Source of the DNA: Candidatus Krumholzibacteriota bacterium | Lineage (GTDB): Bacteria; Krumholzibacteriota; Krumholzibacteriia; Krumholzibacteriales; Krumholzibacteriaceae | Assembly: GCA_016931295.1 (NCBI GenBank) | Contig: JAFGEZ010000050.1 | Span: 1 to 39,220, forward strand | Reading direction: 5' to 3' | Length of the DNA stretch: 39,220 nt | Shown here: positions 1 to 9,900 of the stretch, one piece after another | How the letters are laid out: each line of letters starts with the position of its first letter | Numbering within the stretch: position 1 is the first letter of the stretch | Translations under genes and position numbers: made by a program | The notes under the pieces: generated by a model | The model's input: the letters and a program-made list of their open reading frames with translations, nothing else | Databases searched by the model: none | Told to the model about the DNA's origin: nothing

Positions 1-974
1 CGCGATCCGAAGAGGAAGGGCTCGAGGTAGGCGATGTCGATCCGCGAATAGTCCTCGCCGTCGTTCAGCCAGTCGAATTGCGCGTCGCGCCCCGTGCCGG
101 CGATGTTGCGAAGGTCGAGCATCGCGGAGCCGTTCAGGCGATAATCGCCGTTCTCCTTCTGCGAGAAGCCGAAGGCGCCCTGGAAGGCGTTGGCCCGCTC
201 GACCTCGACGACGGGCAGCGCGATCTCGACCGCTCCCCCGCCCCGGCGCCGCACCTCCGGCTCGCCGACCCCGGCGAAGAGTTTCGAGGAAATGAGCCGC
301 CGCCGCGCCAACGCGACGGCCGCCTCCTGGTAGGGCTCGCCGGCGCGGAGCCGCGAGACGCGCAAGGCGACGGCCGTGTCGGTGCGCGCGATCCCCTCGA
401 AGAGGACGGCCGCCACCGTCGAGGGCTCCCCCTCGAAGACGGAGAAGGAGAGGTCGACGGCGTTCCGCTCCTCGTCGTGCGAGAATCCGGTGAGCCAGAC
501 CTGCGCCCACGGGAACCCCCCGTCGGTGTAGCGCGAGAGCAATCGCCGCATCCCGTCGCCGAGGAGAGACGCCTCGAACCGGTCGCCCCCGCGCAGTCCC
601 AGGGCGGCGAGGGCCGCCTCGCGGGAGATCGCCCCCGTCCCGCTGAGCGACAGCTCGCCGAGGACGGCCGGAGCCCCCTCGCGGACGACGATCGTCACGT
701 CGACGCCGGACCCGGCGCGGAGCGTGTCGACGTCGTAGCGGACGGAGAGGAATCCCCGGACGAAGAAGAGGGAATCGGCCCGATGCAGCCCCGCGGCCAC
801 GAGGGAGTCCGAGAAGGGCCGCCCTGCCGCGATCGGGTTCAGGCGGGCGATCTCGCCCGGGGAGACCGCCGACGCGCCGCGCCATTCGACGCGGCGGATC
901 GTTTCGCCCTCCGCGGCGACCGCGAGAAAGAGCACGAGACTAGAAGTAAGCGCGGCTTTCCATCTTGAGCGCAT
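1..974 (-). CDS. Omp85-superfamily outer membrane protein (POTRA repeats plus start of barrel), C-terminus cut by window edge
   Basis: About 324 residues are visible; the stop lies beyond the window's left edge. The ATG at 974 gives a basic start and a hydrophobic signal peptide (MRSRWKAALTSSLVLFLAVA, cleavage near residue 21). Three POTRA-like alpha/beta repeats follow, roughly residues 24-98, 99-172 and 173-246, the last carrying a typical LFEGIARTDTAVALRVSRL stretch. From about residue 248 the sequence turns into alternating beta strands with the Omp85 signature style NIAGTGRDAQFDW and YLEPFLFGS. Family knowledge: BamA/TamA/FhaC-type proteins insert or export beta-rich proteins at the outer membrane. 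The start lies inside the end of the upstream 1129-residue barrel gene (35-base overlap), so the two are probably made together and this protein may serve that barrel or the type IX cluster. BamA itself usually has five POTRA domains, so a TamA-like or dedicated two-partner role is more likely. Function beyond Omp85 is inference. Confidence 0.85.
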   Translation of the reverse strand, partial: MRSRWKAALTSSLVLFLAVAAEGETIRRVEWRGASAVSPGEIARLNPIAAGRPFSDSLVAAGLHRADSLFFVRGFLSVRYDVDTLRAGSGVDVTIVVREGAPAVLGELSLSGTGAISREAALAALGLRGGDRFEASLLGDGMRRLLSRYTDGGFPWAQVWLTGFSHDEERNAVDLSFSVFEGEPSTVAAVLFEGIARTDTAVALRVSRLRAGEPYQEAAVALARRRLISSKLFAGVGEPEVRRRGGGAVEIALPVVEVERANAFQGAFGFSQKENGDYRLNGSAMLDLRNIAGTGRDAQFDWLNDGEDYSRIDIAYLEPFLFGS

Positions 975-3900
975 GGACCGTCTTCACCTCCCCCGTGTAA
1001 TCCTTTTCCCGCCGCCCGTTGTAGTTGAGGCCGAAAGAGACGTTGCGCGAGATCCGGTACTGGCCGATGACGTTCCAGTCCTCCCGGAGCCCGTCCTCGA
1101 GGAAGAAGAGCGGCTTGCCGGCTTCCGCCGCCGACGCCGTCCAGGTGAAGCGCAAAAGCGCCTGCAGGCTCGTCCGGCTCCCGATCACCGCATTGAAGGA
1201 GGGGGCGCCGCTCCACGAATCCTGCTCGGCGAGGGAGACCTCGTCGCGGCGGCGTTCCCAGCCCAGCTCCATCGAGAGCCTCGTCGAGGGACGCGCCATC
1301 CACGACGCCGTCGACGAGGCGAGGAGGCTCTCGACCCGGTAGTCGCCGTCGCCCGCCGCGGGCGAGGAACGCTCGCTGAGCTTCGTCGCGATGTCGGCGC
1401 CGACGGTGAAGGCGGGGCGCGGCACCGTCTCGACCCGGAGACGGACGTCGCGCAGGAACCGCTCGGCGTTGACCCCCTCGGTCCGGTTGTCCTCCTCGTC
1501 CTCGCGCGTCCACAACAGCTTGAGGTTCCACCTCTTCACGCCGTCGAGAAAGCTCCACTCCTGCCGGAGCCGGACGGAGCCGTAGAGGGTGGCGTCGTCT
1601 CGCTGCAGGGTCTCCGGCGACAGGAGGTAGAGCCCGCGGAGATCGTCTGTCCGAGACCGCTCGAGCACCGAGAGAACGGCGTCGAGCGAGACGTTCCGGC
1701 GGATGCGGGCCACGAATCCCTCGCCCGCACCGGCGCCCCGCAGGCCGCGCACGCCGGAGCCGATGCTCGTCCGCCAGGTGAACTCCACCGAGCGCACCGC
1801 TTCCCGCCCCTCGCCGGGAAGGTAGAGGACCATGTAGTCGCCGCGCTTCTGCCCGACCTCGCGCCCCTCGACGTCGTAGTCCCCCTGGTTCTCGCCGACG
1901 AAGACGACGGCCTTCTCGATCCGGCGTTCCTCACCCGAGGTGATGCGGTACCCGATGTCGCTCACCAGGCCGGCGGCCGTCCACGCGTCCCGCCAGCGGA
2001 CGCGCGCGAGGTCGTTCCAGCTCTCCGCCCCCGATCGCTCGGCGCGCGTCCGGCGCCTCGACACGGTGAGGTCGACGATGCGGCGTCCCGCGCTCCATCC
2101 GCCGTCGAAACGGATATCGTCGTTCTCGCGGTCGCGGAACCAGCCGGTTTCCTCCTCCTCGAGCCCGTCGGTGACGCGGCGCGTCCAGGAGAGCTCGCCC
2201 CTGAAGGGCCCGGCGCCCCGCGCGGCGACGGCGACGACTCCCTCGACGTAGAATCGCCCCGTGTCGGGGACGGACACGGAGAACGCGCGGTAGCGCTCGC
2301 TCTCGACGGCGATGCGGGGCACGATCCACCCGAAACCGAGCGCGCCCTCCCCCGACGCGAAACGGCGATCCCGCCCGCCGCCCGTGCGCGAATCGTGGAA
2401 GAGGAGGCGGAATCCCCTCTCCCGCGCCTTCCCCGCCGACACCTCCGCGTCCGCGCGGCGCGCGGTCAGCCCCCCCTCACGGGACAGCCGCTGCCAGCTT
2501 CCCGCGAGAAGCCAGTCGCGGATCCCCTCGTACCGGACGAATCCGCCGCCGATCCGCTCGCGTCCGGCGAGGGGCGCGTCCTCGAGATTCCAGAGACGGT
2601 AGAAGTACCCCTCGCGCGGCTTGTCGGGGGAGACGAACCGCGACTCGAGGGATGAGAACTCGCCTCGCAGCGTCAGGCGTCCCGGCCCCAGGGGCGCCCG
2701 GCTGATCCCCCCCTCGGCGAAGAGGGCCCCCCCCGTATTGTCCTCGTCGCCGAGAGAGGAGAGGATATTCCGGTCGCGGCGGCTCACGTCGCCCTCGATG
2801 CCGGCGAAGAGACGCCCGCGCCTCGCGGACGCGCCGATGACGACGACCTCGCGGCGTTCGGGCAGGGGCAACGGACGCCCGATCCGGTAGTTGCCCTCCC
2901 CCGCGCCCGCCCACGCGTACCGGATCTCGCCGCGCGGGGTGAACCCGTCCGTCCGGTAATCGCCCTCACCCGCGGCCACCTCGTAGAAGGCGAGGCGGAC
3001 GTCCCCGCCCGTCCCAATCCAGACGTAACGGGACGGCAGCGAGTCCGCGGGCAAAAGCACGTAGTCGCCCGTGCCCGGCTCGACCGGCGTCACGCCGTCG
3101 GCGACGGCGAGCGTCTCGTCGTCCCCCGCCGCGGCGAGCACGGCGCGCTCGTCGTCGTCGAGCCCGCCGCGCACGGGCTTCTCCCCGTCGTCCGACTCGC
3201 GGAAGAGGGCCGCGCGCAGGACGAGGGAGGAATCCCGCGTCGCCGCCGCGGCGCCGGCGGTGATCGTCGTCCGCTCGTACTCGTCCTCGCCGGTCTGGTA
3301 GTCGATGACGATCTCCGCGTCGGCGGTGACCGTCACCTTCTCGGTGAAGGTGACCGTGCCGCGGTTGTAGTCGATCGTGTAGTCGTTCTCGCTCCCCCGG
3401 CGGAGCTCCCGGCCGTCGAGCCAGACACGCTCGGTGCCGGGGAGGATGATCACGCCGTTGAAGCGACGGGCCGAGAGCAGCTCGTAGGGTCCCTGTACCC
3501 CCTCGCGGCCCCGGAAGCTCGTCGTCTCGAAACGGCCCTTCGTGATCCCGCCGCCGGCGTAGACGCTCGCGGCCTCCGCGGCGACGACGGCGTGCGCCCC
3601 GCGCAGCTCCCGGTCGTACGAGGAGAAGCGAGACCAGTCGAGCCCGTCGGTGAAGTCGCCGAGCCTGACGGTGGCGTGCCGGCTCCGGACGGCGATCGTC
3701 ACCCGGTCGAGGTGCTTGAGCTCCTCGGTGTTACCCTCGGGCTGGACGGGGAGATCGTCGTCGGTGAGGAACGCCTCGACCTCGAGATCCTTCGCGATCC
3801 GTCCCGAGACCGAGACGCGAAGGCTCTGGTCGATCCCGAGCCCCTTCCCCGAACCGACGTCGAAGCCGACCGTCTTGCTTCCGGAGACCCGGAGGCGGTG

Positions 3901-4329
3901 GCGCGAGGTCTCGCGTTCCGGCGCCGTCGCGGCGAGGGTCACCGCCCGCGCCGGGATCCCCGTCTCCCCCGACGGGAACCGCGCGGCGAACACCGGCCCG
4001 TACGGGAAGGGATACCGCGAGAACCAGGCCGTCAGCCTCCCTCCCGCCTCCACCGGTTCGACGAGGATCACCGTGCCGCGGAGGTGGTTGATGCGGTACT
4101 CCTCGCCCCGGACGAGCGTTCGCCCGTCGAGGACGAGGGAATCGCTCCCCGGCACGATGAACGCCGCGCCGAGATCGACGCGCCCCCCGGGACCGACGAC
4201 GATCTCGCGGCGAAGGGGGAGGTCGCGCTCCGGGTCGATGTCGCGCCGCCACGTGCCCCCCGCCCTCGCCGTCGCCGCCGCGCAGATGACGAGGAGGATC
4301 GCGGCGGCGGATGTGCGTGGAAGACGCAT
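940..4329 (-). CDS. Large outer-membrane beta-barrel protein with SprA-like strand-turn motifs, function unknown
   Basis: The 1129-residue protein has a clear signal peptide (MRLPRTSAAAILLVICAAAT, cleavage near ARA-GG). Two motifs of the form DGR-x-L-x-RG-x-DY-x-I-DY-x-RGTV-x-F occur near residues 66-105 and 303-345, the second reading DYTIDYNRGTVTFTEKV. A looser version (GDYDVEGREVGQKRGDYMV) lies near residue 810. The rest is mostly alternating polar/hydrophobic strands with many W, Y and R residues, ending in an aromatic beta-signal (ESRAYF). Such motifs are familiar from the type IX translocon protein SprA and from large uncharacterised barrels in FCB-group bacteria. SprA is about twice as long, so I do not call it SprA. 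It starts 6 bases after the NHL-propeller stop and overlaps the Omp85 gene at its 3' end. A surface barrel, possibly a translocon or receptor, is the best reading; the exact role is unknown. Confidence 0.75.
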   Translation of the reverse strand: MRLPRTSAAAILLVICAAATARAGGTWRRDIDPERDLPLRREIVVGPGGRVDLGAAFIVPGSDSLVLDGRTLVRGEEYRINHLRGTVILVEPVEAGGRLTAWFSRYPFPYGPVFAARFPSGETGIPARAVTLAATAPERETSRHRLRVSGSKTVGFDVGSGKGLGIDQSLRVSVSGRIAKDLEVEAFLTDDDLPVQPEGNTEELKHLDRVTIAVRSRHATVRLGDFTDGLDWSRFSSYDRELRGAHAVVAAEAASVYAGGGITKGRFETTSFRGREGVQGPYELLSARRFNGVIILPGTERVWLDGRELRRGSENDYTIDYNRGTVTFTEKVTVTADAEIVIDYQTGEDEYERTTITAGAAAATRDSSLVLRAALFRESDDGEKPVRGGLDDDERAVLAAAGDDETLAVADGVTPVEPGTGDYVLLPADSLPSRYVWIGTGGDVRLAFYEVAAGEGDYRTDGFTPRGEIRYAWAGAGEGNYRIGRPLPLPERREVVVIGASARRGRLFAGIEGDVSRRDRNILSSLGDEDNTGGALFAEGGISRAPLGPGRLTLRGEFSSLESRFVSPDKPREGYFYRLWNLEDAPLAGRERIGGGFVRYEGIRDWLLAGSWQRLSREGGLTARRADAEVSAGKARERGFRLLFHDSRTGGGRDRRFASGEGALGFGWIVPRIAVESERYRAFSVSVPDTGRFYVEGVVAVAARGAGPFRGELSWTRRVTDGLEEEETGWFRDRENDDIRFDGGWSAGRRIVDLTVSRRRTRAERSGAESWNDLARVRWRDAWTAAGLVSDIGYRITSGEERRIEKAVVFVGENQGDYDVEGREVGQKRGDYMVLYLPGEGREAVRSVEFTWRTSIGSGVRGLRGAGAGEGFVARIRRNVSLDAVLSVLERSRTDDLRGLYLLSPETLQRDDATLYGSVRLRQEWSFLDGVKRWNLKLLWTREDEEDNRTEGVNAERFLRDVRLRVETVPRPAFTVGADIATKLSERSSPAAGDGDYRVESLLASSTASWMARPSTRLSMELGWERRRDEVSLAEQDSWSGAPSFNAVIGSRTSLQALLRFTWTASAAEAGKPLFFLEDGLREDWNVIGQYRISRNVSFGLNYNGRREKDYTGEVKTVHALKMESRAYF

Positions 4330-4335
4330 GACGTG

Positions 4336-5223
4336 CTACCGGGAAGAGGTGCGGCGGTATACGAGGATCGATCGCGAGGCCAGGTCGGAGACGTAGAGCC
4401 TCCCGCGCCGGCCAGTCGCCGCGGCGGCCGGCTCGATCGGCGTTCCGTTCCAGCTGTCGATGCGACCGGCGGCCAGGCCGTCGCCGTCGAACAAGAAGAC
4501 CGCGCCGGCCCCCGGGTCGGCGACGAAGAGCTCGCCCCCCGGCCCGGCGGCGATCGACCGCGGGGAGACGAATCCCCCCCCCGCGGGCACGACCGTGGCC
4601 GTCCAGCCGCCCGCAGGCGAAAAGAGCTGGACCCGCCGGTTGCCGGCGTCGAGAACGGCGATGCCGCCGTCGTCGAGAAGAACGGCGCCAACGGGACGGT
4701 CGAAACGCCCCGGCACCCAGCCGTACTCGCCGAAGGAGAGCTCGACGTCGAGCAGGGGCGACCAGACCGTGACGTCATGCATCTCGATGTCGGTGGTCAC
4801 GAGCCGCCCTCCCCCGCCCTCGTCGATCGAGACCGGGCGGTGACGGTCGGGATCGAAGGTGAGGAGGACGTCGAGGTAGGCCCCCTTGTAATCGTACCGG
4901 AGCACGCGGGCCGCGTCGTAGTCGAGGACGTAGACGAAGGGGCCGAAGGCGGCGATGTCGATCGGGAACGCGGCCGACGAGCCGGCGGGGCGCTCGAACT
5001 CGACGACGGCGCCGGCCGTGTCGAACCGGAAGACCTTTCCGGTCATCGCGTCGGCGGCGAAGAGATGGCCCCGCTCGTCGACGGCGAGGGCGAGCGCCTC
5101 GCGAAGGATCCCCGAGCCGATGGAACGGCCCGTTTCGGCGTAGCCCCCCGCGCCTGCGGCGACGGCCGGCGAGGCGGCGGCGAGCGCCGCCGCGAGGAGC
5201 GCGATGCGGAAGCACGCACCCAT
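4336..5223 (-). CDS. Exported NHL-repeat beta-propeller protein
   Basis: The 295-residue protein has a signal peptide (MGACFRIALLAAALAAASPA, cleavage near AVA-AG). At least four NHL-type blades are visible: ALAVDERGHLFAADAMTGKV near residues 44-63, then VGAVLLDDGGIAVLDAGNRR, SIAAGPGGELFVADPGAGAV and AATGRRGRLYVSDLASRSIL. Each has the D-x-x-G-x-L/I-x-V-x-D core. NHL propellers bind proteins, carbohydrate or RNA; exported ones are usually binding modules. I chose ATG 5223 over the ATG at 5232 because a GGAGG sequence sits 10 bases before 5223 but only 1 base before 5232. It lies between a DUF5683-like gene and the big barrel, so a periplasmic or surface partner of the barrel is a reasonable inference. 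No catalytic residue is evident. Confidence 0.8.
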   Translation of the reverse strand: MGACFRIALLAAALAAASPAVAAGAGGYAETGRSIGSGILREALALAVDERGHLFAADAMTGKVFRFDTAGAVVEFERPAGSSAAFPIDIAAFGPFVYVLDYDAARVLRYDYKGAYLDVLLTFDPDRHRPVSIDEGGGGRLVTTDIEMHDVTVWSPLLDVELSFGEYGWVPGRFDRPVGAVLLDDGGIAVLDAGNRRVQLFSPAGGWTATVVPAGGGFVSPRSIAAGPGGELFVADPGAGAVFLFDGDGLAAGRIDSWNGTPIEPAAAATGRRGRLYVSDLASRSILVYRRTSSR

Positions 5224-5255
5224 GCGACACATCCCTCCGCCGGGGTCAGAAGAAA

Positions 5256-6056
5256 TCAGAACGATCGTCGACAGGCGAGCATGAAGAGCCCCCCTCGATG
5301 ATCGAGCTCGAGCGAGAGGGCGGGCTCCGCGTTCGCGCCCTGCGCGAGGCGCACGGCATCGACCGTCGAGACGACGCGCAGCATCGCGGCGAAGACGCCT
5401 GCGTAGAGAGCCCGGCGGTACGAGGAACGGCTGCCGTCGCGCAGGTCGCGGTAGCGGTCGAACGCCGTCTCGTTCTCCCAGCGCCAGCTCTGGTCGCCGA
5501 CGATCGCGTTCGCCTCGTAGTAGTTCTCCATCGCCTCGGCGTCCGTGGGATAGAGATCCCGCGCCTCCCGGCGGATGTACTCGTTGTATCCGCCCGGGCC
5601 GTCGCTGCTCCGGTAGCCGGCGATCATCTTGTAGTAGTCGTCGTCCAGGTCGGCGGAGGCGATGTTGGCGAAGGCGACCGCGTAGTCCCGGTATGCCTCC
5701 TCGCGGGCGTAGCCCTGCCAGAGGAAGGAGCCGATCGCGACCCAGGCCGCCCCCTCGAGCGCGAAGTAGACGCGCGATCGGACGGTGTGCCCGAGGCGCT
5801 GCTGGCCGAGGCCGGGGAGCAGGAACGAGGCGAGCCCGATCTTCGCCGGCGAATACGCCCCGGTCACCGCGTCGCCGGCGGCGCTCCATTCGGCGAGCGC
5901 GTCCGCGGCGACGCCGACGCCCGGAGGGGATTCCGATGCGATGACGAGGGCCGGGGCGCCCGCGGGGGCGCTGTCGAAAACGCTTCGGACGCCCGGCGCC
6001 GCGGCGGCGTCGACGGCGAAGAACACCAGCATGCACGCGATGAGGGTCTGTTTCAC
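5256..6056 (-). CDS. DUF5683-like envelope protein, paralog 2 (GTG start)
   Basis: The 266-residue product has a signal peptide when read from GTG 6056 (MKQTLIACMLVFFAVDAAAA). GGGAGAGAGG lies immediately upstream of this GTG and no in-frame ATG fits as well. Around residues 65-100 it has the hydrophobic motif AKIGLASFLLPGLGQQRLGH followed by an aromatic-rich membrane-like helix, which resembles DUF5683 proteins of the FCB group. A tyrosine-rich middle (YYKMIAGYRSSDGPGGYNEY, then MENYYEANAIVGD) follows, and then a second hydrophobic helix (ALYAGVFAAMLRVVSTVDAV). The end is MLACRRSF with a terminal aromatic. It matches the upstream gene in layout: LPGLG motif, tyrosine-rich EYY segment, then a VVSxVDA motif. 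The two are therefore tandem paralogs separated by 11 bases. Function is unknown; DUF5683 proteins are often found with envelope secretion genes. Confidence 0.7.
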   Translation of the reverse strand: MKQTLIACMLVFFAVDAAAAPGVRSVFDSAPAGAPALVIASESPPGVGVAADALAEWSAAGDAVTGAYSPAKIGLASFLLPGLGQQRLGHTVRSRVYFALEGAAWVAIGSFLWQGYAREEAYRDYAVAFANIASADLDDDYYKMIAGYRSSDGPGGYNEYIRREARDLYPTDAEAMENYYEANAIVGDQSWRWENETAFDRYRDLRDGSRSSYRRALYAGVFAAMLRVVSTVDAVRLAQGANAEPALSLELDHRGGLFMLACRRSF

Positions 6057-6067
6057 GGCCTCTCTCC

Positions 6068-6979
6068 CTAGAATCGGTAGACGAGCGAGACGGCGGTCTT
6101 CTCCGGGCCGGGATCGAGATCGAGATCCCACCCGGCGCGCTCGACCGGTCCGCCGGATCCCATCCGGTAGGCGATCCATCCAGCGTCGACCATCGAGACG
6201 ACGCGGTTCACGATCAGGTACATGATATTGTCGTCGGCCCTGCCCAGGTACTTGTTGCTCTCCTGCCTCAGGGAGACGTACCGGGTCCGGTTGGGCGTCC
6301 AGAAGTTCCCCGGCTGCTCGACCGACCACGTCGCCCAGTCGTCCCACCCGTAGACGAACGGGTCGTACTTGCCGAGGTTCTCGTAGTACTCCTCGACGTC
6401 CTGGCTCTTCGGCATGTAGAGGAAGTAGTCCGATCCCTGGTCGGAGCACCACTCGTTGTACCACTCCCAGCTCTCGCATCCCCCGTAGCCGACGCAGCAG
6501 GGATGCTGCTCGAGGAAGCGCGCCTCGCTCCAGTGGGCGTCGGCGAACGCCATGTACTCGCGCTTGATGTCCTTGCCCGTGTCGTGGTTGTCCCGGTACA
6601 TGTACCAGTTGTACGCGTCGAATGCCATGAAGAGGGGCACGCGGGCCAGCGTCCACGGGTCGCGCGAGTCGAGGTAGAGGTAGAGTTCCCCGAGACCGGG
6701 AAGGACGGCCGAGGCGAGGACCGAGATCGCGACGCGCCGGCGCGTTGATCCCCCCGAGGGAACGGCGGGATTGCGCCGCATGTTCAGCTCGGTGATGGAC
6801 ACCTCGGGCGACGCGAGCCGCGTGCCGCCCATACGAAGCGCCTCGCCCGCGAGCCGGGTCTCGATGCCGCGCGTGCCGCGCTCCGTCTCGAAAACCGATT
6901 TCGTGGCGACACGTCCGGCGAGAACCGGGGACGCGCCCAAAGCCAGGGTGAGAAGCGCAACCGCAATTCGTGTCTTCAT
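6068..6979 (-). CDS. DUF5683-like envelope protein, paralog 1, with a cysteine-rich insert
   Basis: The 303-residue protein has a signal peptide (MKTRIAVALLTLALGASPVL, cleavage near LAG-RV). Near residues 82-100 it carries VAISVLASAVLPGLGELYLY, the same LPGLG hydrophobic motif as its downstream paralog, followed by an aromatic stretch (AFDAYNWYMY). A segment near residues 150-180 contains four cysteines in HPCCVGYGGCESWEWYNEWC; this insert is missing from the paralog and may form disulfides or bind metal in the oxidising periplasm. VVSMVDAGWIAYRMG near residue 265 matches VVSTVDAV in the paralog, and the chain ends in LVYRF, as barrel or outer-membrane-associated proteins often do. It follows the M6 protease gene by 19 bases. 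No enzymatic motif is visible. The grouping by shared layout is direct observation; the DUF5683 label is a family guess. Confidence 0.7.
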   Translation of the reverse strand: MKTRIAVALLTLALGASPVLAGRVATKSVFETERGTRGIETRLAGEALRMGGTRLASPEVSITELNMRRNPAVPSGGSTRRRVAISVLASAVLPGLGELYLYLDSRDPWTLARVPLFMAFDAYNWYMYRDNHDTGKDIKREYMAFADAHWSEARFLEQHPCCVGYGGCESWEWYNEWCSDQGSDYFLYMPKSQDVEEYYENLGKYDPFVYGWDDWATWSVEQPGNFWTPNRTRYVSLRQESNKYLGRADDNIMYLIVNRVVSMVDAGWIAYRMGSGGPVERAGWDLDLDPGPEKTAVSLVYRF

Positions 6980-6998
6980 CCGTTCCTTTCCGTTGCCC

Positions 6999-9900
6999 TC
7001 AGTGTACGATCGCGAAGGTCCTCGTCGCCTGCGTCCGGCGCCCGCCGGCCGTCACGACGAGCCGGCAGAGATACACGCCCGACGCCTTGCCGGAGAGATC
7101 GACGACGAATTCCGCCTCTCCGCCCCCCACGACGCGCGAGAGGCCGAACACGAGTTCGCCGGTGAGCGTCATGATCTCGAGCCGCGCCTCGCCCGTCGCC
7201 GGCGCCGGGAAGTGGAACCGTACGGCCTCGCCCGTCGATGGATTGGGATAGACGACGAGGGTCCGATCGAGCGCGAGCCACTCGTCGGCGCCCGCGGCGC
7301 CACCGGCGGAGGGTTGGGCGAAGGCCGTCCGTTGCGGCCCGCCCCACGCCCCCGTCCATGACCCGGACAGTGCGACGGCGGGAAGCGCCCGCCAGCGGAA
7401 GCTGCACCCGCCCGTCATCGCCGGGAAGGCCGGTTCGGCCGCGGCGCGGTCGCGCAGGTCGAGCGCGGCGACGAGCGTCTCGCCGCCGGCGTCCGGCACG
7501 AGATCGACGCCGTTCGGGAAGCTGGCCGCGATCCGTCGCGGCCAGCCGCGGAGAAGCCGGCCGGCGCCGTCGAAGAGATAGAGCGCACCGAGTTCGCTCC
7601 CCGCGGCGACGATCGGGCCGTGCGCCGTCGCCAGCACGACGGGAGACGTCACGATCGTCTCGTCGCCGCGCACGTAGTATTCGTCGGCGGGACGCCGGGG
7701 CCAGCCGGTGAGGTTGGCGCCGGAGGCCGTGACTGCGCAGAGATCGCGCCCGTCGGGGTAGACCAGGTCGAGCCAGCCGTCGCCGTCGAGGTCGTGGAGT
7801 GCCGGCCGGGCGGCGATGCGCTTCTCGCGGTCCCGCGAGGCGAGGATGCCGTCGCGGCCGAGGAGAAAGAGTCGTCCCGTCGTCATCGCGACAACCCAGA
7901 TCTCGGCTCCCGGCGCCGCGGGGTCGACGTCGCCGCCGACGAGGGCGACCTCTCCCTCGACCTCCGTTCGGCTCAGGGGGACGGGATACCCGTACGAGCC
8001 GTCCCCGGCGCCGTCGAGACGGGGCGTCGAGGCGCCGCCGACCGATTCCACGACGATCTCCCAGCGGCCGACCCACGTGTTCGCCTCGTCGGCGGCGAGG
8101 ACGAAGAGCGCGTCCGTGCGGCCGAGGGAATCGACCGCCGCCGCGATGTTGCCGACGGGCCTCGTGCCGAAGCCGCCCAGATCGATCGGCGATCCGGCGA
8201 TCTCGCCGCCGCCCGCGTCGAGACAGTGGAGCACGCCGTCGGCGGTGGTCACCGCCGCGACGATGCCGGCGGCGGTCGACACGAGCACCGGCGGCGCGGC
8301 GAGTGCGACGCCGGAGGAAACCGGCCAGCCGGCGAGGGGATCGAAATCCCGGTCGTCGACGAGCCACAGGTCGCCGCCGGCCGTTCCGGCGAGGATCACG
8401 CCGCCGTCCGCATCGGGATCGTCGATCCACGCGATCGGCCCGTTCGCGCCGGCGCCGAGGGAGAAAACCGGCTCGTCCAGCCCGGCGATCCGGAGGTCTC
8501 CCGCCTCGTCGAGCAGCAGGGCCTCACCGCCGGGAACGAGGAGCACGCCGTCGGCCGCGGGAGAGAACCTTCCCGACGGCAGGATGCGATCGACGCGTCG
8601 CAGCGCCGGCACGCCGACATCGAAGGTCATCAGCGTGTCGCGGGCCGAGACGTTCTCGAGGAAGACGCCGCTCGGCACGAGGAGGTTGCTCCACGAGGGG
8701 GGCAGGATCGAATCGCCCATCGCCGTCGCGTTCCCCTCGTAGAAGGCGTCGTCGAACCAGCCGAGACCGAACCACGAGTAGGGATCGCCGAGATCGACGA
8801 CGCCGTTCGCCTCGACGAGGCTCACGCCGTACGGGTAGAGGGTGTTGACCGTGTTGGTCTCCCACCGCTCGGCGATCAGGCGGTCGTCGACGTGCCAGAC
8901 GAGCAGTCCGGGCCCCCCGTCCGGCCCGGGGTAGTCCGACTCGGTCGGCAAAAGGATGTCGTAGCCGTTGACCAGCTCCCACTCGAGTATCTCCGCCCCA
9001 GGATCGTCGCAGTTCAGGCAGTTGCCCGTTCCGAGGATGACACCCGTCTCCCCGTCCGCGACGAAATAGGTGGGCAGGCCGTCCGTCTCGGCCGCCCGGT
9101 TTTCCACGAGGAAGTATTCGTCCTCCCCCGCCTCCACGCGGACGACCCGCGCCGGACAACGCTCGACCGCCGTCAGGGCGATCCCCTCGGCGAAGGTCGC
9201 GACGGTGTCGACCGTCGTCCAGCCGAGATACGTGCGCGACCACGCGGAGAGGCCGCCGGGGACGAGGCCCTCGGCGTAGGCGCAGTTCTCCCCCGTCTCG
9301 TCGCAGACGTAGACGCCCAGCATCCCGCCGCTGTCCATGTTGTCCCAGATGCCGACGGTCGGGGCGTTCGTCTGGACGTTGTAGAGGTCGGGCAGCCCGA
9401 GCTGGTGGCCGAACTCGTGGGCGAGCACGGCCGCGATCCCGCTGAGATAGCCGTCCTGGTTCGCCGTTTCGGGAATGACCGAGCCGTAGCGGACCGTCGT
9501 CGCGCCGCCATCGACGGTGAAGATGTCCTCGTCGCCGAGACGCGCGTAGAAGGAGGGTATGTCGTTCGGCGTGTCGTAGTTCACGTCGGTCTGCAGGTTC
9601 GGCCCGGCGTGCGCGACGACGATCGCGTCGAAGTCGCCGATCCGCTCGGGATAGCCGCGAGAGGCGAGGTCGGCGTCGCAGGCGGTGACCGCGTCGCGGA
9701 AGAAGCAGACGAGGCTCTCCGTCTTCCAGTCGCCCCCCTCACCCGGTCCGTAGTCCGCGATGTCCCCGAGGTGGCAGGCGGCGTCGTTCTCCGGCGGCCA
9801 GACGATCCACTCGATCTCGACCGCCCCGCAGGACTGCAGCCGGTAGTAGGTGGCGAGCGCCTCCATGTGCGCGTCGAAGTAGGCGCGGTCGTGCGGCGTC

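Noticed and set aside
839-1558. Minus-strand open frame of 239 codons across the barrel/Omp85 junction
   Set aside because: It lies in a third frame, while frames for the barrel and the Omp85 protein both show signal peptides and family features.
3105-3200. Possible short tandem repeat in a gtcgtcgtc-rich stretch
   Set aside because: It is codon-level repetition of Asp/Glu-rich coding sequence (DDDERAVLAAAGDDE region), not a repeat element.
940-4329. Calling the 1129-residue barrel SprA
   Set aside because: SprA is about twice this length with a characteristic N-terminal domain that I do not see; only short motif resemblance exists.
5224-5232. Alternative start of the NHL protein at ATG 5232
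   Set aside because: GGAGG would be only one base away from the codon; ATG 5223 has workable spacing and the same signal peptide.
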